DNA of 64,000 bases, from assembly GCF_000341225.1 (NCBI RefSeq), contig NZ_ANAC01000010.1, positions 62,001-126,000 of the forward strand, in the 5' to 3' direction. The notes under the pieces were generated by a model that ran no database searches, was not told the origin of the DNA, and saw only the letters and a list, made by a program, of their open reading frames with translations. This DNA is from Nocardiopsis alba DSM 43377. GTDB taxonomy: Bacteria; Actinomycetota; Actinomycetes; Streptosporangiales; Streptosporangiaceae. The position numbers and the translations under genes are program-made. How positions within the stretch are numbered: position 1 is the first letter of the stretch; every line of letters starts with the position of its first letter. This document shows, one piece after another, positions 15,820 through 23,246 of this stretch.

Positions 15820-16821
15820 TCAGCGCCCGGGCAGCTCCTCCGGCAGGTCGAAGAGCGGGAACAGGTCGGTGTCGAAGAAGACCGAGCAGTGTCCGACACC
15901 GCCTCGGACGAGGGTCAGCACGTGGACGCCGAAGGCCCGATGGACGCCGTCACGACCGCGCAGGTACATGCCGAAGGCGGGCTGACCATTGGCGGAGGTC
16001 AACAGCAGTACCAGGTCCCCCGCCCCACGGGCCGGGCACTGGGCCCGGATCAGACGCCCGATCGCCTCCCGACCGCGCACCCAGGTGGCGTACGGCGGCA
16101 TCTCGAAGGCGGCCTCCTCGGTGAACAGTTCGGTGAGCGCCGGAATGTCGTAGCTCTCGAAGGCGGCCACGTAACGTTCCAGGAGTCTGCGCTGGTCGGC
16201 CGAGGGTTCGGGGACCTCGTCCTCCTCGGGCAGGATCTCGGCGATCCGCGCCCTCGCCCGCTGGAGGAGGCTGTTGACGGCGGGGACGGTGGTGTCCAGG
16301 ACGTCCGCTACCTCGGCGGCGCTGAACCGGAGCACCTCGCGCAGGATCAGTACCGCGCGCTGTTTGGCCGGCAGGTACTGGAGCGCGGCGACCAGGGCCA
16401 GCCTTACGCTCTCCCGGTCGGCCACGACGTTTCCGGGGTCGCCGAGATCCGGGCCGAGGCGATCGGGCATCGGTTCGAGCCAGGGCACCTCGGGGCTCTC
16501 GACGAGACGGCCCTCCGGCTCGGAGGTGGGCGCGCCGAGCCCGGTCGGCAGCGGTCGACGGCCGCGTCTGTCCAGGGCGGTGAGGCAGGCGGTCGTGGCG
16601 ATCCGGTGCAGCCAGGTGCGCAGGCTGGAACGGCCCTCGAAGCGGTCGTAGCCCTTCCACGCGCGCAGGTAGGTCTCCTGGAGCAGGTCCTCCGCGTCGT
16701 GCGCCGAACCGAGCATCCGGTAGCAGTGCGCGTAGAGCTCCCGCCGGTAGGGGGCGATGAGCCGGGAGAAGTCCCGGTCGATGTCGATGGTCTCTGCCGT
16801 GTGTTCCACCACGATCGTCAC
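15820..16821 (-). CDS. ECF-type RNA polymerase sigma factor with C-terminal SnoaL-like domain
   Basis: Alternative sigma factor of 333 residues. Region 2 covers about 20-90 (YRRELYAHCYRMLGSAHDAE, DLLQETYLRAWKGYDRFEG), region 4 about 140-195 (LPAKQRAVLILREVLRFSAA, EVADVLDTTVPAVNSLLQRA), and a SnoaL/NTF2-like domain fills the last 120 residues (LERYVAAFESYDIPALTELF). Such C-terminal extensions replace a separate anti-sigma in some ECF groups and modulate activity. No anti-sigma gene is adjacent. It follows the VOC and MFS genes on the same strand after a terminator-like region, and could control them or itself; that link is inferred. Confidence 0.9.
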   Translation of the reverse strand: MTIVVEHTAETIDIDRDFSRLIAPYRRELYAHCYRMLGSAHDAEDLLQETYLRAWKGYDRFEGRSSLRTWLHRIATTACLTALDRRGRRPLPTGLGAPTSEPEGRLVESPEVPWLEPMPDRLGPDLGDPGNVVADRESVRLALVAALQYLPAKQRAVLILREVLRFSAAEVADVLDTTVPAVNSLLQRARARIAEILPEEDEVPEPSADQRRLLERYVAAFESYDIPALTELFTEEAAFEMPPYATWVRGREAIGRLIRAQCPARGAGDLVLLLTSANGQPAFGMYLRGRDGVHRAFGVHVLTLVRGGVGHCSVFFDTDLFPLFDLPEELPGR

Positions 16822-16918
16822 GCTACGCCTCCCCTACGACAGAACCGATGGACGAGGACGTTCCTTTGCCGAGCATTCCACCGGCGATGGTCCTTCGAGG
16901 CCACCGCCGGGAACGCGG

Positions 16919-16978
16919 GGGCGGGGCGATCGCCTCCGGACGAACGCCCCGCCCTCGGACCGGTCATGTCACCGGTCC
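16919..16978 (-). terminator. Two hairpins after the VOC gene
   Basis: Directly after the VOC stop is GGACCGGT/ACCGGTCC (16957-16964 with 16971-16978, 6-nt loop). Next is GGGCGGGGCG/CGCCCCGCCC (16919-16928 with 16945-16954, 16-nt loop). Together they should end the MFS-VOC transcript before the sigma factor gene. Confidence 0.65.
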
Positions 16979-16980
16979 GT

Positions 16981-17370
16981 TCAGGAGAGGTTCTCCATCT
17001 CCGCCAGGTGCTCCTCGCTGAGCTGGATGATCTGGACGTAGTTGCCGTCCGGGTCCTTGGCCGTGGCGAACAGGCTGCCCTGTCGGTCCTCCAACGGCGC
17101 CACCCACTCGGTGTCGAGTTCGTCCATGCGGGCGGCGACGGCGCGCGCGTCGCCGACGTCGAAGTTGAGGATCATCCGGGTGGCGTCGGCGGCCTTGGGG
17201 CCGACGTCGTCACGGTGATCGATCAGCAGATGGAAGGTGCCGAACCGCAGCACCCGGTAGGCGTCCATGGAACTGCTCTCCGCCGGGTCCAACGCGGCCG
17301 CGTACCAGTCGCGCAGACGGTCTGGGTCGGTGCTGGCGAGCAGCATGCTGTCGAGTACGGGGCGTTTCAT
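16981..17370 (-). CDS. VOC superfamily protein (glyoxalase/bleomycin-resistance fold)
   Basis: A 129-residue single VOC module: MLLASTDPDRLRDWYAAALD opens the first beta-alpha-beta-beta-beta unit, TRMILNFDVGDARAVAARMD the second, and ATAKDPDGNYVQIIQLSEE is the usual C-terminal motif with the metal-type Glu/Asp region. Such proteins bind metals or drugs or act as small dioxygenases or isomerases; substrate unknown. Its ATG overlaps the stop of the upstream MFS transporter by 4 bp, so it is translated with it, and a role in detoxifying or binding the transporter substrate is plausible but inferred. Confidence 0.88.
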   Translation of the reverse strand: MKRPVLDSMLLASTDPDRLRDWYAAALDPAESSSMDAYRVLRFGTFHLLIDHRDDVGPKAADATRMILNFDVGDARAVAARMDELDTEWVAPLEDRQGSLFATAKDPDGNYVQIIQLSEEHLAEMENLS

Positions 17371-19013
17371 CGGATTCTCCCTGTGGGGTCGGTGTCGTCG
17401 TTCCTCACCCGTACCGACCCGGCCGGGGCCGGAAACTCATCGCTCGGTTCCGGATCCGATTCCGCTCCGGCCCCGTCGTCGCTCTCCGCGTCGCCCTCTC
17501 GAGGGCGGTCGGAGCCCCGGAGCAGGATCAGGGCCAGGACACCGCAGGCCACCATGGCGACGACCCCGAGCCCGGCCGTGACGTTGAGTCCGTCGGTGAA
17601 GGCCTCCGAGGCGGCGGCGAGCAGCCGTTCGGCCCGCCCCGGCGGCAGCCCCTCCGCGGTGGCGACCGCCTCGGCCAGGGTCCGCGCCTCCTCGCCGTCG
17701 ACACCGTCGGGGACCTCCAAACGATTCCGATAGACGGCCGAGGCGAGGCTGCCCAACAGGGCCACGCCGATCGCGATTCCGAACTCACCACTGGTCTCGG
17801 ACAGGGACTCGGCGGATCCGGCCTTGTGCCGGGGCGCGGCTCCCACGACGATGTCGGCGATGAGCGCCGCGCCGGGGCCGACACCGGTCGAGGTGAGCAG
17901 CAGCCCCAGGATCACCATGGCTCCGCCCCCGTCAGCGGGGACGAAGAGCAGCACCGTGAACCCCAGCGAGCCGACGAGCATGCCCCCGCCGATGACCTTG
18001 GCTCGTCCGATCCTCTGTGCCAGGGGCGCGGCGAGCAGGGTGGCGCCGATCATCGCCACCGCCGGGATCACCAGCCAGAGCCCCGCGACCAGGGGTGAAT
18101 GGCCCGCGACCATCTGGAGATACTGGCTGATCAGCAGGAACGTTCCGCCCATCGCCACGGCGCCCACCAGCATGGTGAACAGGGCCGCTCCGAAGGAGCG
18201 CTCCCGGAACAGGCTCAGGTCCACGAGGGGGTCGGCCAGGCGGCGCTGTCTGCGTACGAACCACACGCCCATCGCCAGACCGAGGAGGCCGGCGGCCAGG
18301 GCCGTGGTCGGAGTCCCTCCCTCGGCGGCCGTCTTGAGCGCGAAGACCACCGGCAGGATCGCGGCCAGGGACAGGACGGCGCTGAACAGGTCGAGCCTCC
18401 CGGCCGACGGGTCCCGGTACTCGGGCAGGAGCAGGGGCGCGCACACCAACAGCAGGACCATCACCGGAACGCCGAGGAGGAAGACCGAACCCCACCAGAA
18501 CCATTGGAGGAGCAGACCGCCCACGACGGGGCCGATGGCGGTGCCTCCCATGAAACAGCCGGTCCAGATCGAGATGGCCATCGCGCGCTGGGCGGGGTCG
18601 ACGAACATGTTGCCGATCAGGGCCAGGGTGGAGGGCATCAGGGTGGCGCCGGCGATGCCCATGAGGACACGGGTGGCGATGAGCGCCTCGGCGCTGGTCG
18701 AGAAGGCCGCGGCGATCGAGGCCAGACCGAAGGCGGTGGCACCGATCATCAGGAGCCGGCGACGTCCGATCCGGTCGCCGAGGGTGCCCATGGTGACGAG
18801 GAAGCCGGCGATCATGAAGCCGTACACGTCCATGATCCACAGGGTCTGGGCCCCGGTGGGCCGCAGGTCGGCGGCCAGGTGCGGGAGCGCCAGATAGAGC
18901 ACGCTCATGTCCAGGGAGAGCAGCAGTGTGGGCAGGGCGAGCGCGGCGAGGCCGAGCCATTCCCGTCGACCGGCCCGGGCGGGCGGGCCCATGGGCGGTG
19001 TGGGCGTGTTCAT
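17367..19013 (-). CDS. MFS drug efflux transporter, DHA2 (EmrB/QacA-like, 14 helices)
   Basis: Proton-driven exporter in the cytoplasmic membrane, 548 residues. It begins with a polar tail, then LGLAALALPTLLLSLDMSVL, the first helix of DHA2 proteins; the loop motif A appears as GTLGDRIGRRRLLMIG and antiporter motif C as LIGNMFVDPAQRAMAISIW then GPVVGGLLLQW. About 14 hydrophobic segments can be counted, and a charged Glu/Asp tail ends the protein. It heads a two-gene unit with the VOC gene. Likely exports a toxic small molecule such as a quaternary cation or antibiotic; the actual substrate is not visible. Confidence 0.92.
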   Translation of the reverse strand: MNTPTPPMGPPARAGRREWLGLAALALPTLLLSLDMSVLYLALPHLAADLRPTGAQTLWIMDVYGFMIAGFLVTMGTLGDRIGRRRLLMIGATAFGLASIAAAFSTSAEALIATRVLMGIAGATLMPSTLALIGNMFVDPAQRAMAISIWTGCFMGGTAIGPVVGGLLLQWFWWGSVFLLGVPVMVLLLVCAPLLLPEYRDPSAGRLDLFSAVLSLAAILPVVFALKTAAEGGTPTTALAAGLLGLAMGVWFVRRQRRLADPLVDLSLFRERSFGAALFTMLVGAVAMGGTFLLISQYLQMVAGHSPLVAGLWLVIPAVAMIGATLLAAPLAQRIGRAKVIGGGMLVGSLGFTVLLFVPADGGGAMVILGLLLTSTGVGPGAALIADIVVGAAPRHKAGSAESLSETSGEFGIAIGVALLGSLASAVYRNRLEVPDGVDGEEARTLAEAVATAEGLPPGRAERLLAAASEAFTDGLNVTAGLGVVAMVACGVLALILLRGSDRPREGDAESDDGAGAESDPEPSDEFPAPAGSVRVRNDDTDPTGRIR

Positions 19014-19142
19014 CGGTTCCCTCTTCCTCCCTCAGCGATTCGTTCGTGTGTACGGACACGGATCGTGCCGAGAACTCATCGCGGGAGGGGGAGGGTGGTC
19101 GGCGAGGGGCCGGAGGCGCCGGTCGAAGGCGCCGTTCCGGTC

Positions 19143-19178
19143 GAGGGGCCGCCCCGAACGGTGTCGGGGCGGCCCCTC
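19143..19178 (-). terminator. Strong hairpin terminator after the second VOC gene
   Basis: A perfect 15-bp stem, GAGGGGCCGCCCCGA with TCGGGGCGGCCCCTC, around a 6-nt loop. It lies 16 bp past the stop of the gene at 19194-19577 and separates it from the MFS gene. Confidence 0.8.
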
Positions 19179-19193
19179 CTCACTCTGTGCGGG

Positions 19194-19577
19194 TCACTCC
19201 TGGATCAGACCGATCACGTTTCCGGCCGGGTCGGTGAACCAGGCCACCATCGGCCCCTCCCCTCGGGCGATGCCCTTCTCGTCCTGGTCGAAGCCCTCGT
19301 AGCGCAGCATGGCGACCCCGCGACGTCCGAGCTCGTCGACGGCGGCGTCGATGTCGTCGACCACCAGGTTGAGGACGGTGAACACCGCGGGCTCGTGGTC
19401 GGGCTTGGGGTAGACGAGGATCGATCGGTCGGCTCCGAGTTCGATCCGGATCAGGCCGTACCCCTCCATGCCCGGGACCGGTACGACGTCCAGCCCCAGC
19501 GTGTTCCGGTAGAAGTCGAGGGCGACCTCGGTGTCGGGGACGGCGAAGGACCCGAAGGCCCGTGTGCTGTCGAACAT
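19194..19577 (-). CDS. VOC superfamily protein
   Basis: The start is the ATG at 19575-19577 behind GGAGGAAGC; an in-frame codon ten residues earlier lacks a site. The 127-residue product starts MFDSTRAFGSFAVPDTEVAL, continues DFYRNTLGLDVVPVPGMEGY, and ends with MVAWFTDPAGNVIGLIQE, the standard single-module VOC pattern. It is monocistronic, followed by a strong terminator and divergent from the alcohol dehydrogenase gene across 230 bp. Function unknown beyond fold; small-molecule binding or metal-dependent catalysis is expected. Confidence 0.88.
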   Translation of the reverse strand: MFDSTRAFGSFAVPDTEVALDFYRNTLGLDVVPVPGMEGYGLIRIELGADRSILVYPKPDHEPAVFTVLNLVVDDIDAAVDELGRRGVAMLRYEGFDQDEKGIARGEGPMVAWFTDPAGNVIGLIQE

Positions 19578-19807
19578 GCTTCCTCCAACGTCGTCGTGAT
19601 CTCTCACCCGTGACGACCTCTCCCACCATCGGAACTCATCGCTCTCGACCGGGTCAAACGATGCGGACGAATCTCTGCACGCTCTTTGGGTGACTCCTCC
19701 GGACGTCCGTGGTCGACTGGGCAGGGTCGGGACGTCGCGCGATACGCGACGTCTCGTGGCGGTGTCCGGAACGGGGCGTCGCTCCTCATGCGGAGGGAGA
19801 GCGCGAC

Positions 19808-20857
19808 ATGCGCGCAGTGGTGTTCGAGAACTATGGGGAGTTCCCCTCGCTCACCGAGGTCCCCACGCCGACCCCCGGCCCCGGAGAGGTCCTGCTCAGG
19901 GTGGCGGGGGCCGGAGCGTGCCACTCCGACATCAGCGTCTACCGGGTGTTCCGGGAGGGGCAGCCGGGAGCTCAGAGACCGCCGTTCGTCCTGGGCCACG
20001 AGAACGCCGGGTGGGTGGAGGCCCTGGGCCCCGGGGTGAGCGATCGGATCAGGGTCGGCGCCGCCTATCTGGTCTACGGGCCGATCGGTTGCGGGCACTG
20101 TCGTCGCTGCGCGGAGGGCTCGGACACCTACTGTGAGAACGCCGCGACCATGCCCTACCTGGCGGTCGGGTTGGGGCGGGACGGCGGCATGGCCGAGTAC
20201 ATGACCGTGCCCGCGCACCACCTCATCCCCTTGGACGACGCCGATCCGGTGGCGGCGGCGCCCTTGGCGGACGCGGGACTCACCCCGTATCACACGATCC
20301 GGCAGACGCTCCCGCATCTGAACAGCGGGGGACGGTACGCGCTGGTGATCGGTCTGGGCGGGCTCGGCCGCATCGGGGTGCAGATCCTTCGCGCGCTGAG
20401 CGGGGCGACGGTGATCGCCACCGACGTCAAGGAGGACGCCTTGCGCCGGGCCGAGGCCGACGGGGCCGTCACGGTGCCCGCCGGAGAGCGGCAGGTCGAG
20501 GAGATCCGGGCGCTCACCGGCGGTCGCGGGGTGGACGCCGCCTTCGACTTCGTGGGGGCGACCCCCACCATCGCCGCCGCGGCGGCCTGCATGGCCCCCG
20601 GCGGGCGGTTCAACGTGGTGGGCATCGCGGGCGGCACGCACGAGTTCTCGTTCTTCACCAACCCGTACGAGTCGTACATGACCAACACCTATTGGGGGTC
20701 GGTCAAGGACCTCTGGGAGGTGGTGGACATGTACAAGGCCGGGCAGATCCGCCCGGAGATCGAGCGATTCTCCATGGGCGACGCTCTGGAGGCCTATCGG
20801 AGGCTGGAGGCGGGCGAGATCAGCGGCCGTGCCGTCGTGACCCCCGACGCGCACTGA
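19808..20857 (+). CDS. Zinc-dependent alcohol dehydrogenase, medium-chain family
   Basis: NAD(P)-dependent oxidoreductase acting on alcohols or aldehydes. The ATG at 19808 follows GGAGGGAGAG; a longer frame from 19709 has no site. The 349-residue protein has the catalytic zinc ligands in ACHSDISVYR and GHENAGWVEALGP, four structural-zinc cysteines in GCGHCRRCAEGSDTYC, and the Rossmann motif IGLGGLGRIGVQILRAL at about residue 180. Length is normal for the family. It stands alone, divergent from a VOC gene and ending at a hairpin shared with the convergent CGNR gene. Substrate unknown. Confidence 0.92.
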   Translation: MRAVVFENYGEFPSLTEVPTPTPGPGEVLLRVAGAGACHSDISVYRVFREGQPGAQRPPFVLGHENAGWVEALGPGVSDRIRVGAAYLVYGPIGCGHCRRCAEGSDTYCENAATMPYLAVGLGRDGGMAEYMTVPAHHLIPLDDADPVAAAPLADAGLTPYHTIRQTLPHLNSGGRYALVIGLGGLGRIGVQILRALSGATVIATDVKEDALRRAEADGAVTVPAGERQVEEIRALTGGRGVDAAFDFVGATPTIAAAAACMAPGGRFNVVGIAGGTHEFSFFTNPYESYMTNTYWGSVKDLWEVVDMYKAGQIRPEIERFSMGDALEAYRRLEAGEISGRAVVTPDAH

Positions 20858-20878
20858 TCGAACGGTCTCCCGGTGGGC

Positions 20879-20901
20879 GGGGCGGGAACGGGGCCCGCCC
20901 C
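20879..20901. terminator. Hairpin between the convergent dehydrogenase and CGNR genes
   Basis: Arms GGGGCGGG and CCCGCCCC around a 7-nt loop lie 22 bp after the alcohol dehydrogenase stop and touch the end of the CGNR gene. It probably ends transcription from both sides. Confidence 0.6.
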
Positions 20902-21440
20902 TAGCGACGTCTGGCGTGATGCCGGGCGGCCTTGGCGCGGTTGCCGCAGGCCGACATGGAGCACCATCGGCGGGTGCCGTTCTTGGACGTGTCGAAGAAG
21001 TGCAGGACGCAGGCCGGGTTCGCGCAGCCTCGGATACGGTCGGGGCGTCCCCGCAGGTCGAGGTAGTCGGCGGCGGCCGTCCAGGAGGGCCCCCAGGAGA
21101 GACGGTCGAACTCGACCGTCTCGGCGGCGACCCCGTCGACCAGGAGACGGCGCACGCCGCCATGGGAGAGGACCTCGTTGAGTTCGGCGGCGGCCTCGGC
21201 CTCCAGCGGCTCCTCCACCAGACGGGCGATGACGTTCCTGGTGCGCAGCAGGTGGTCGAGGGTCGCCTCGTCGGCGACGAAACGAGCGGCCAGTCCGCTC
21301 TCCTCGAACCAGTCCGCCAGCCCTTCGAGGGAGTCGAGCAGGTCATAGACCTGGTCTCCCTCCACCCACCGGGTATTGAGCAGATCCATGGCGATCGGCT
21401 CTCCCACGAGCGGACGCCGTCGGAGCGGTGTCTGCGCCAT
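20901..21440 (-). CDS. CGNR zinc-finger, ABATE-domain transcriptional regulator
   Basis: A 179-residue DNA-binding protein. The N-terminal two thirds match the stress-related ABATE/DUF1470 type (GEPIAMDLLNTRWVEGDQVY; SWGPSWTAAADYLDLRGRPD), and the C-terminal finger has CANPACVLHFFDTSKNGTRR then CSMSACGNRAKAARHHARRR, giving the four cysteines and the CGNR signature. Such proteins are thought to act as transcription regulators. It is transcribed away from the VOC-PPOX-ferredoxin operon across a 171-bp spacer holding two similar operator-like sites, so it probably controls itself and that operon; this is inference from layout. Confidence 0.9.
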   Translation of the reverse strand: MAQTPLRRRPLVGEPIAMDLLNTRWVEGDQVYDLLDSLEGLADWFEESGLAARFVADEATLDHLLRTRNVIARLVEEPLEAEAAAELNEVLSHGGVRRLLVDGVAAETVEFDRLSWGPSWTAAADYLDLRGRPDRIRGCANPACVLHFFDTSKNGTRRWCSMSACGNRAKAARHHARRR

Positions 21441-21501
21441 CGTCTTCCCCTCGATCCCGTTTCCCCCGGTCGACCGGCCTGGATCCTACCAACCCTCCAA
21501 C

Positions 21502-21573
21502 GACTAACCACTCAAAGTCATTTCAAGGGTTGCCTCGTCCATGACTAACCCCTAAAGTCCCTTTGAAGGGTTA
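21502..21573. promoter_or_regulatory. Two tandem operator-like sites between the CGNR regulator and the redox operon
   Basis: Two related sites of about 30 bp begin GACTAACC at 21502 and 21543, 41 bp apart (close to four helix turns), and end AAGGGTT at 21531 and 21572. Each is itself an imperfect inverted repeat: the right one has TAACCCCTAAAG on the left arm and CTTTGAAGGGTTA on the right. The arrangement suggests a dimeric regulator binding twice on one DNA face, most simply the adjacent CGNR protein. Confidence 0.65.
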
Positions 21574-21611
21574 AGCACAGGGTTTCCCCCTGCTCTGAGG
21601 AGAGGTGCGCC

Positions 21612-22064
21612 ATGACACGAATCGCCCCGCGGACCGGACACGTGGGCCTGAACGTCACCGACATCGAACGTTCGCGCGACTTCTACACGCGCGTCTTCGG
21701 ATTCGACGTCCTGGGAGAGGGCAAGGAAGAAGGCCGCGAGCACGCCTTCCTCGGCAGCGAAGGACAACTGATCCTGACCCTCTGGAAGCAGAGCGGAGAA
21801 GCCTTCCGCAAGGACACCGCCGGACTCCACCACCTGTCCTTCCAGGTGGAGACGGTCGAGGAGGTCCGACGGGCCGAGGCCGACCTGCGGGAGATCGCGG
21901 TGGACTTCGCCTACGACGGCGTGGTCCCCCACGGTGAGGGCACGGCCTCCGGCGGGATCTTCTTCCACGACCCCGACGGCATCCGTCTGGAGATCTACGC
22001 CCCCACCGGGGCCGACGAGGCCGAGGCCCCCGTCGCCGCGGCCCCCACCTGCGGCTTCTTCTAG
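21612..22064 (+). CDS. VOC superfamily protein, first gene of a redox operon
   Basis: A 150-residue VOC protein: TGHVGLNVTDIERSRDFYTR opens the first module, GLHHLSFQVETVEEVRRAEA the second, and GIFFHDPDGIRLEIYAP the C-terminal motif with the conserved Glu. His11, His75-76 and Glu at the end fit a metal-binding site. A Cys-containing tail APTCGFF is unusual. A GAGGAGAGGTGCGCC site precedes the ATG. It lies 67 bp before an FMN split-barrel gene and then a ferredoxin and reductase, and could be the catalytic partner of that electron chain. Reaction unknown. Confidence 0.9.
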   Translation: MTRIAPRTGHVGLNVTDIERSRDFYTRVFGFDVLGEGKEEGREHAFLGSEGQLILTLWKQSGEAFRKDTAGLHHLSFQVETVEEVRRAEADLREIAVDFAYDGVVPHGEGTASGGIFFHDPDGIRLEIYAPTGADEAEAPVAAAPTCGFF

Positions 22065-22131
22065 AACACAACCGCTCGGAACGGGCGCGGCACCTCGAGG
22101 CGCCGCGCCCGGCCTCGGGAAGGAGAACCCC

Positions 22132-23052
22132 ATGGCCGGCTACCATCCGGGAGAGATCGCCGTCCAGCGCAGAGCCGCCCTCTCCGACCAGGCCGCCTTC
22201 TCCGAAGGGGCCTTCCACGAGGAGATCCCCGCCATAGCGGCGGATTTCCTCGCCGCCCAACGGTGGCTCGTCCTAGGGGCGGCCGATGATCGGGGCGACG
22301 TGTGGTGCTCCCTGCTCACCGGACCGCCCGGCTTCCTGCGCCCCCACGGCGGACGGACACTCGACATCGCCGCCCTCCCCCGCCCCGACGACCCCTTGGC
22401 GGACGTACTCAGAGCCCGACCCGCACGGATCGGCGCCCTGGCGATCGAGCCGGGGACCCGACGACGCATGCGGATCAACGGCACGACCACACCGCTCACG
22501 GGCGGGGACACCGATGGGCTACGACTCGAGACCACTCAGGTCTTCGCCAACTGCCCCAAGTACATCCAGCGACGATCCCCCGTCCCCTCCCAGGCCGAGG
22601 CCGACACCACCGTCGAGGACGACCGGCTCACCGACACGCAAATGGACCTCGTCCGCCGCTCCGACACCTTCTTCATCGCCACCACCGACGGTTCCGGTGA
22701 CGCCGACGCCAACCATCGAGGCGGATCCCCGGGGTTCCTGCGCGCGCACTCCCCGACCCTGCTCCGTTGGCCCGACTACGTCGGCAACGCCATGTTCACC
22801 ACCCTGGGCAACCTGTGGCTGGATCCACGGGCGGGCCTCATGATCCCGGACTGGGAGAGCGGCGGCCTGCTCCGGCTCACCGGGACCGCCCACGTCCTCT
22901 GGGGCGAGGAACCCGGCGACCGCACGGTCGAGTTCTCCATCGATCGCGTGCTCTCGACGTCCTCCGCAGGCCTGATCGCCGAGGGCGTCCCCCACTACTC
23001 GAAATTCAACCCGCCGGTCCTCCCGGCCGTACCGAGGGGAGTCCCCCGATGA
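22132..23052 (+). CDS. Pyridoxamine 5'-phosphate oxidase-like FMN split-barrel protein
   Basis: Start at the ATG 22132 behind AAGGAGAACCCC. The 306-residue protein has the two-part split-barrel pattern: an N-terminal half with DFLAAQRWLVLGAADDRGDV and GPPGFLRP, and a C-terminal half with SDTFFIATTDGSGDADANHR, GGSPGFLRAHSP and MFTTLGNLWLDPRAGLMIPD. It is longer than a classical PdxH (about 220) and belongs to the larger group often found next to ferredoxin and ferredoxin reductase genes. Stop and the ferredoxin ATG overlap (ATGA). A flavin reductase or FMN-dependent oxidase role is likely; substrate unknown. Confidence 0.88.
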   Translation: MAGYHPGEIAVQRRAALSDQAAFSEGAFHEEIPAIAADFLAAQRWLVLGAADDRGDVWCSLLTGPPGFLRPHGGRTLDIAALPRPDDPLADVLRARPARIGALAIEPGTRRRMRINGTTTPLTGGDTDGLRLETTQVFANCPKYIQRRSPVPSQAEADTTVEDDRLTDTQMDLVRRSDTFFIATTDGSGDADANHRGGSPGFLRAHSPTLLRWPDYVGNAMFTTLGNLWLDPRAGLMIPDWESGGLLRLTGTAHVLWGEEPGDRTVEFSIDRVLSTSSAGLIAEGVPHYSKFNPPVLPAVPRGVPR

Positions 23053-23246
23053 AGGTCCACGTCGACATGGCGCTGTGCGCGAGCCACGGCCGGTGCGTCT
23101 TCGCCGCGCCCGATGTCTTCTCCTTCGACGACGACGAGGAACTGACGTACGAACCCTCCCCCGGGGCCGATCGTCGCGCGGAGGTCGAACAGGCCGTCCT
23201 CTCCTGCCCGGTCCGTGCCATCACACTCGACGGCGATCACGGATGA
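23049..23246 (+). CDS. Small ferredoxin, [3Fe-4S]-type with His in the second ligand position
   Basis: A 65-residue electron carrier. Cluster residues are C10, C16 and C53-P54, with H13 where a [4Fe-4S] ferredoxin would have Cys (CASHGRC). This pattern is typical of the actinobacterial ferredoxins that serve cytochromes P450 and other oxygenases. Its start overlaps the FMN protein stop and its stop overlaps the reductase start, both by 4 bp, so the three are made together. No P450 gene is in the window, so the FMN protein or the VOC protein may be the electron acceptor. Confidence 0.92.
   Translation: MKVHVDMALCASHGRCVFAAPDVFSFDDDEELTYEPSPGADRRAEVEQAVLSCPVRAITLDGDHG

Noticed and set aside
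15571..17733. 720-codon plus-strand frame opposite the sigma factor and VOC genes
   Set aside because: Covers several real minus-strand genes and intergenic terminators, so it is not a gene.
16981..19577. Bleomycin-type resistance operon
   Set aside because: VOC folds and an MFS pump alone do not show drug identity; no specific resistance motif is seen.
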